Source: Parvularculaceae bacterium (GTDB lineage Bacteria > Pseudomonadota > Alphaproteobacteria > Caulobacterales > Parvularculaceae). Taken from it: a stretch of DNA of 44,680 bases. Below, one piece after another: positions 42,764-44,680 of the stretch. Each line of letters opens with the position of its first letter. Position 1 is the stretch's first letter. Location: NCBI GenBank assembly GCA_013389105.1, contig JACADZ010000059.1, positions 1-44,680 on the forward strand. The letters are read 5' to 3'. A model generated the notes under the pieces. That model had not been told where the DNA came from. It worked only from the letters and a program-made list of their open reading frames with translations, and ran no database searches. The position numbers and the translations under genes were made by a program.

Positions 42764-44680
42764 ATGCAAGTTCAAGCGCAACCGGGCCCGGAGCCCGCGA
42801 CGCCCGCGCAGGGAGCCCCGTCCGAACCTCAACCGGCGGGAGCGACGACGGACGCGCCGGTCCTCAAAATCATCGACGGGCCGCCGCCGGTTCTCTGGGG
42901 CGGCTTCATCACTTTCGCGCTCGTGTTCGGCGTACTCCTCTTTTTCCTCAGCCGATCGCGCATCGCCGCCGGCAAACCGTCGACGTCATCGGGTAAACCG
43001 GGCGAGGATCCCATTTTCCAGCCGGCCGGCGACGACGCCGAGATCACTTTCGAGGACGGCACGACGGTCGTGCCCGCCGCCGTCGAGCCCGAAGCGCCGA
43101 AGCCGCGCAGGGGCCTTTTCGGATTCGGCAGGAAAGACGCGAAATCCCTCCCGGTCGCCGAACCCGAACCGGATGTCTCGACGGAAGCTGCGGGCTTAGC
43201 CGAGCAGGCGGCGCCGGCGCCCGAAGAAGCTCCAGCGCCAATCCCGCGCCCGAAGAAGCCCGCGCCCTTCTCCAACCTATTCGGCCGCAAGCGGAGGGAT
43301 GAAGAGCCGGCGCTTCCTCCCGACCCTCCCGCCAATGACGAAACGGAATCAACGGTTGAGATCATCCGCGAGGATGAGCCCGAGGCCGAGCCGCCTTCGG
43401 CGGCCGTATTGTCGCGGTCGGTGTTCGCCGCCGCGCGCAACGAGGAAGACGACTGGCGCCGTCGCATGGAAGAGGAGCGTCGCGCCGCCGAACGGGCCGA
43501 TGAAGAGCGGCGCTTTCTCGCCGAGGAGGAGCTTCGCCGCGACTTCGAGCGGCGCGCCCAGGCCGAGCGCGAGGCCGAGTTCGAGCGGCGCAAGCTCACG
43601 GCCTCGCTCGACCAGCGGATGCAGGCGCTCGACGCACGCGAGCGCGCCCTCAAGGACCGCGAGCTGTCGGCGACTCTCGAGGCCAATGCGCTGCGCGCTG
43701 AGATCCAGCGCGAATTCGACGCCAAATTCGCCGAACTCTCTCAGCGACTCGAGCGATCGCAGCGGCCGGCGGCGCCTGCTGAGGCGCCCTCGCCGCTGCG
43801 CGAGCTTGACACGCGCATCATTCGCCTCTCCGACCGTTCTCCGGCGACCGCGGGCGACGTCGCGGCGGGCGGCGACGAGCGCTCAGGCGCCGTCGGCGAA
43901 CTCGCAAGGCGTCTCGCCGAGCATCGCGACGCCATCAATTCCTCGATCGAGCAGATGCAGATCCGTATCGATCTCATCGCCGGCGCGCCGCAGGACGTCC
44001 GGGCGCTGCGCGACGAGATCATTTCGCTGAAGCGGGCGCTTGGCGAGCGCGTCACCGGACCGAGCGCGCCCACCGTGCAGCTTTCCGACATCATGCGCGA
44101 CGCGTTGCCGCCGGACGCCTTCGAGATGCGGGCCATGCTGCCCAACAACCGCAAGGCGGACTGCCTCGTTCGCCTGCCGCACCCGCCCGGACCGATCGCG
44201 ATCGACGCGCGCTTTCCTGTCGAGGCGTTCTCGAAGCTGCACCAGCCCGGGGCCGATCAGGATCCGCGCGCGGAGAACGAGTTCCGCCGGGTCGCGCTCC
44301 GCCACATCGTCGACATCGCCGAGCGCCTCATCGTGCCGAATGAGACTGCAGACTCCGCGCTCATGTTCATTCCGTCTGAAACGATGTACTCCGAGCTCCA
44401 CGCCCGGTTCCCCGACGTCGTGCAGGACAGCTTTCGCGCGCGGGTGTGGATCGTGTCGCCGACGACCCTCATGGCGACGCTGCACACAATGCGCGCCGTG
44501 CTGCGCGACGCGCGGACGCGGCAGAACGCCGAATTCATCCAGACCGAGGCCGCTCATGTCCTCGCCGAGGTCGATGGGTTGCGTCGGCGGGTCGTCGCCC
44601 TCGAGGACAATTTCAACCGCGTGCGCGAGGACTTTAGAGGACTCCTGTCGTCGACCGATCAGGTCTACCGGCGCGCCGAG
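42764..44680 (+). CDS. rmuC: RmuC-family DNA recombination protein, 3' end outside window
   Basis: The frame is open from ATG 42764 to the last base (639 codons, no stop). A membrane helix (VLWGGFITFALVFGVLLFFL, about 44-63) is followed by ~170 residues rich in Pro, Ala and Glu with repeated basic patches (RRGLFGFGRK, FSNLFGRKRR). A long coiled coil follows (about 230-340, RRMEEERRAAERADEERR). From ~450 is the RmuC nuclease-like domain: ADCLVRLPH, IAIDARFPVEAF, FIPSETMYSELHARFPD and VSPTTLMATLHTMR. RmuC limits inversions at short inverted repeats in E. coli. The long low-complexity insert before the coiled coil is more than most family members have. It diverges from def. Confidence 0.9.
   Translation, partial: MQVQAQPGPEPATPAQGAPSEPQPAGATTDAPVLKIIDGPPPVLWGGFITFALVFGVLLFFLSRSRIAAGKPSTSSGKPGEDPIFQPAGDDAEITFEDGTTVVPAAVEPEAPKPRRGLFGFGRKDAKSLPVAEPEPDVSTEAAGLAEQAAPAPEEAPAPIPRPKKPAPFSNLFGRKRRDEEPALPPDPPANDETESTVEIIREDEPEAEPPSAAVLSRSVFAAARNEEDDWRRRMEEERRAAERADEERRFLAEEELRRDFERRAQAEREAEFERRKLTASLDQRMQALDARERALKDRELSATLEANALRAEIQREFDAKFAELSQRLERSQRPAAPAEAPSPLRELDTRIIRLSDRSPATAGDVAAGGDERSGAVGELARRLAEHRDAINSSIEQMQIRIDLIAGAPQDVRALRDEIISLKRALGERVTGPSAPTVQLSDIMRDALPPDAFEMRAMLPNNRKADCLVRLPHPPGPIAIDARFPVEAFSKLHQPGADQDPRAENEFRRVALRHIVDIAERLIVPNETADSALMFIPSETMYSELHARFPDVVQDSFRARVWIVSPTTLMATLHTMRAVLRDARTRQNAEFIQTEAAHVLAEVDGLRRRVVALEDNFNRVREDFRGLLSSTDQVYRRAE

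Overview
The window looks like a chromosomal segment of an alphaproteobacterium, most likely of the order Hyphomicrobiales. It is GC-rich. It carries the truA-fmt-def block next to rmuC, a CpdR response regulator beside tRNA-Val, an sRNA matching the alphaproteobacterial mmgR/suhB family, PEP-CTERM and exosortase genes, and an AqpS-type ars operon. A methanotroph-like family such as Methylocystaceae would fit, but the genus cannot be fixed from sequence alone.

Bases 1-15365 form an accessory island. At the left edge is the 3' end of an IS5-family element. A type I-U (now I-G) CRISPR-Cas locus of the csb3 variant follows. cas3, csb3, csb1 and csb2 form a tightly overlapping operon on the minus strand (7436 to 314). 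The adaptation genes, a cas4-cas1 fusion and cas2, run the other way (7525-9531). After a 255-bp leader rich in inverted repeats comes an array of 56 37-nt repeats and 55 spacers (9787-13869). The last repeat is cut mid-way by a 1270-bp IS3-family element, whose other end lies inside a second, truncated IS5-family element. That element ends 9 bp from the stop codon of sdhB.

Several spacers re-target the same sequences. Two differ only at synonymous positions of one peptide, two other groups of three hit overlapping or homologous sites, and one spacer is duplicated exactly. This points to repeated acquisition from related invaders.

From 15375 onward the genes are ordinary chromosomal ones. 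In order they are: sdhB; zapE; an arsenic operon (arsR-arsI-arsC-aqpS) read from a near-consensus and probably leaderless promoter; a small PEP-CTERM secreted protein; a DUF885 peptidase-like protein; a DUF6768 protein; a SulP transporter; a membrane-anchored alpha/beta hydrolase; an exosortase-EpsI fusion; a HisN-like phosphatase; an XRE regulator; a glycosyltransferase; the mmgR-like sRNA; an N-formylglutamate amidohydrolase; cpdR; and tRNA-Val(GAC).

The right-hand part holds a desaturase and a histidine kinase that converges on a methyltransferase, a pair reminiscent of the Phc signalling genes. Next come a FadL-family porin interrupted by an in-frame amber codon, dapE, truA-fmt-def, and an rmuC gene with a long N-terminal extension that runs off the window.
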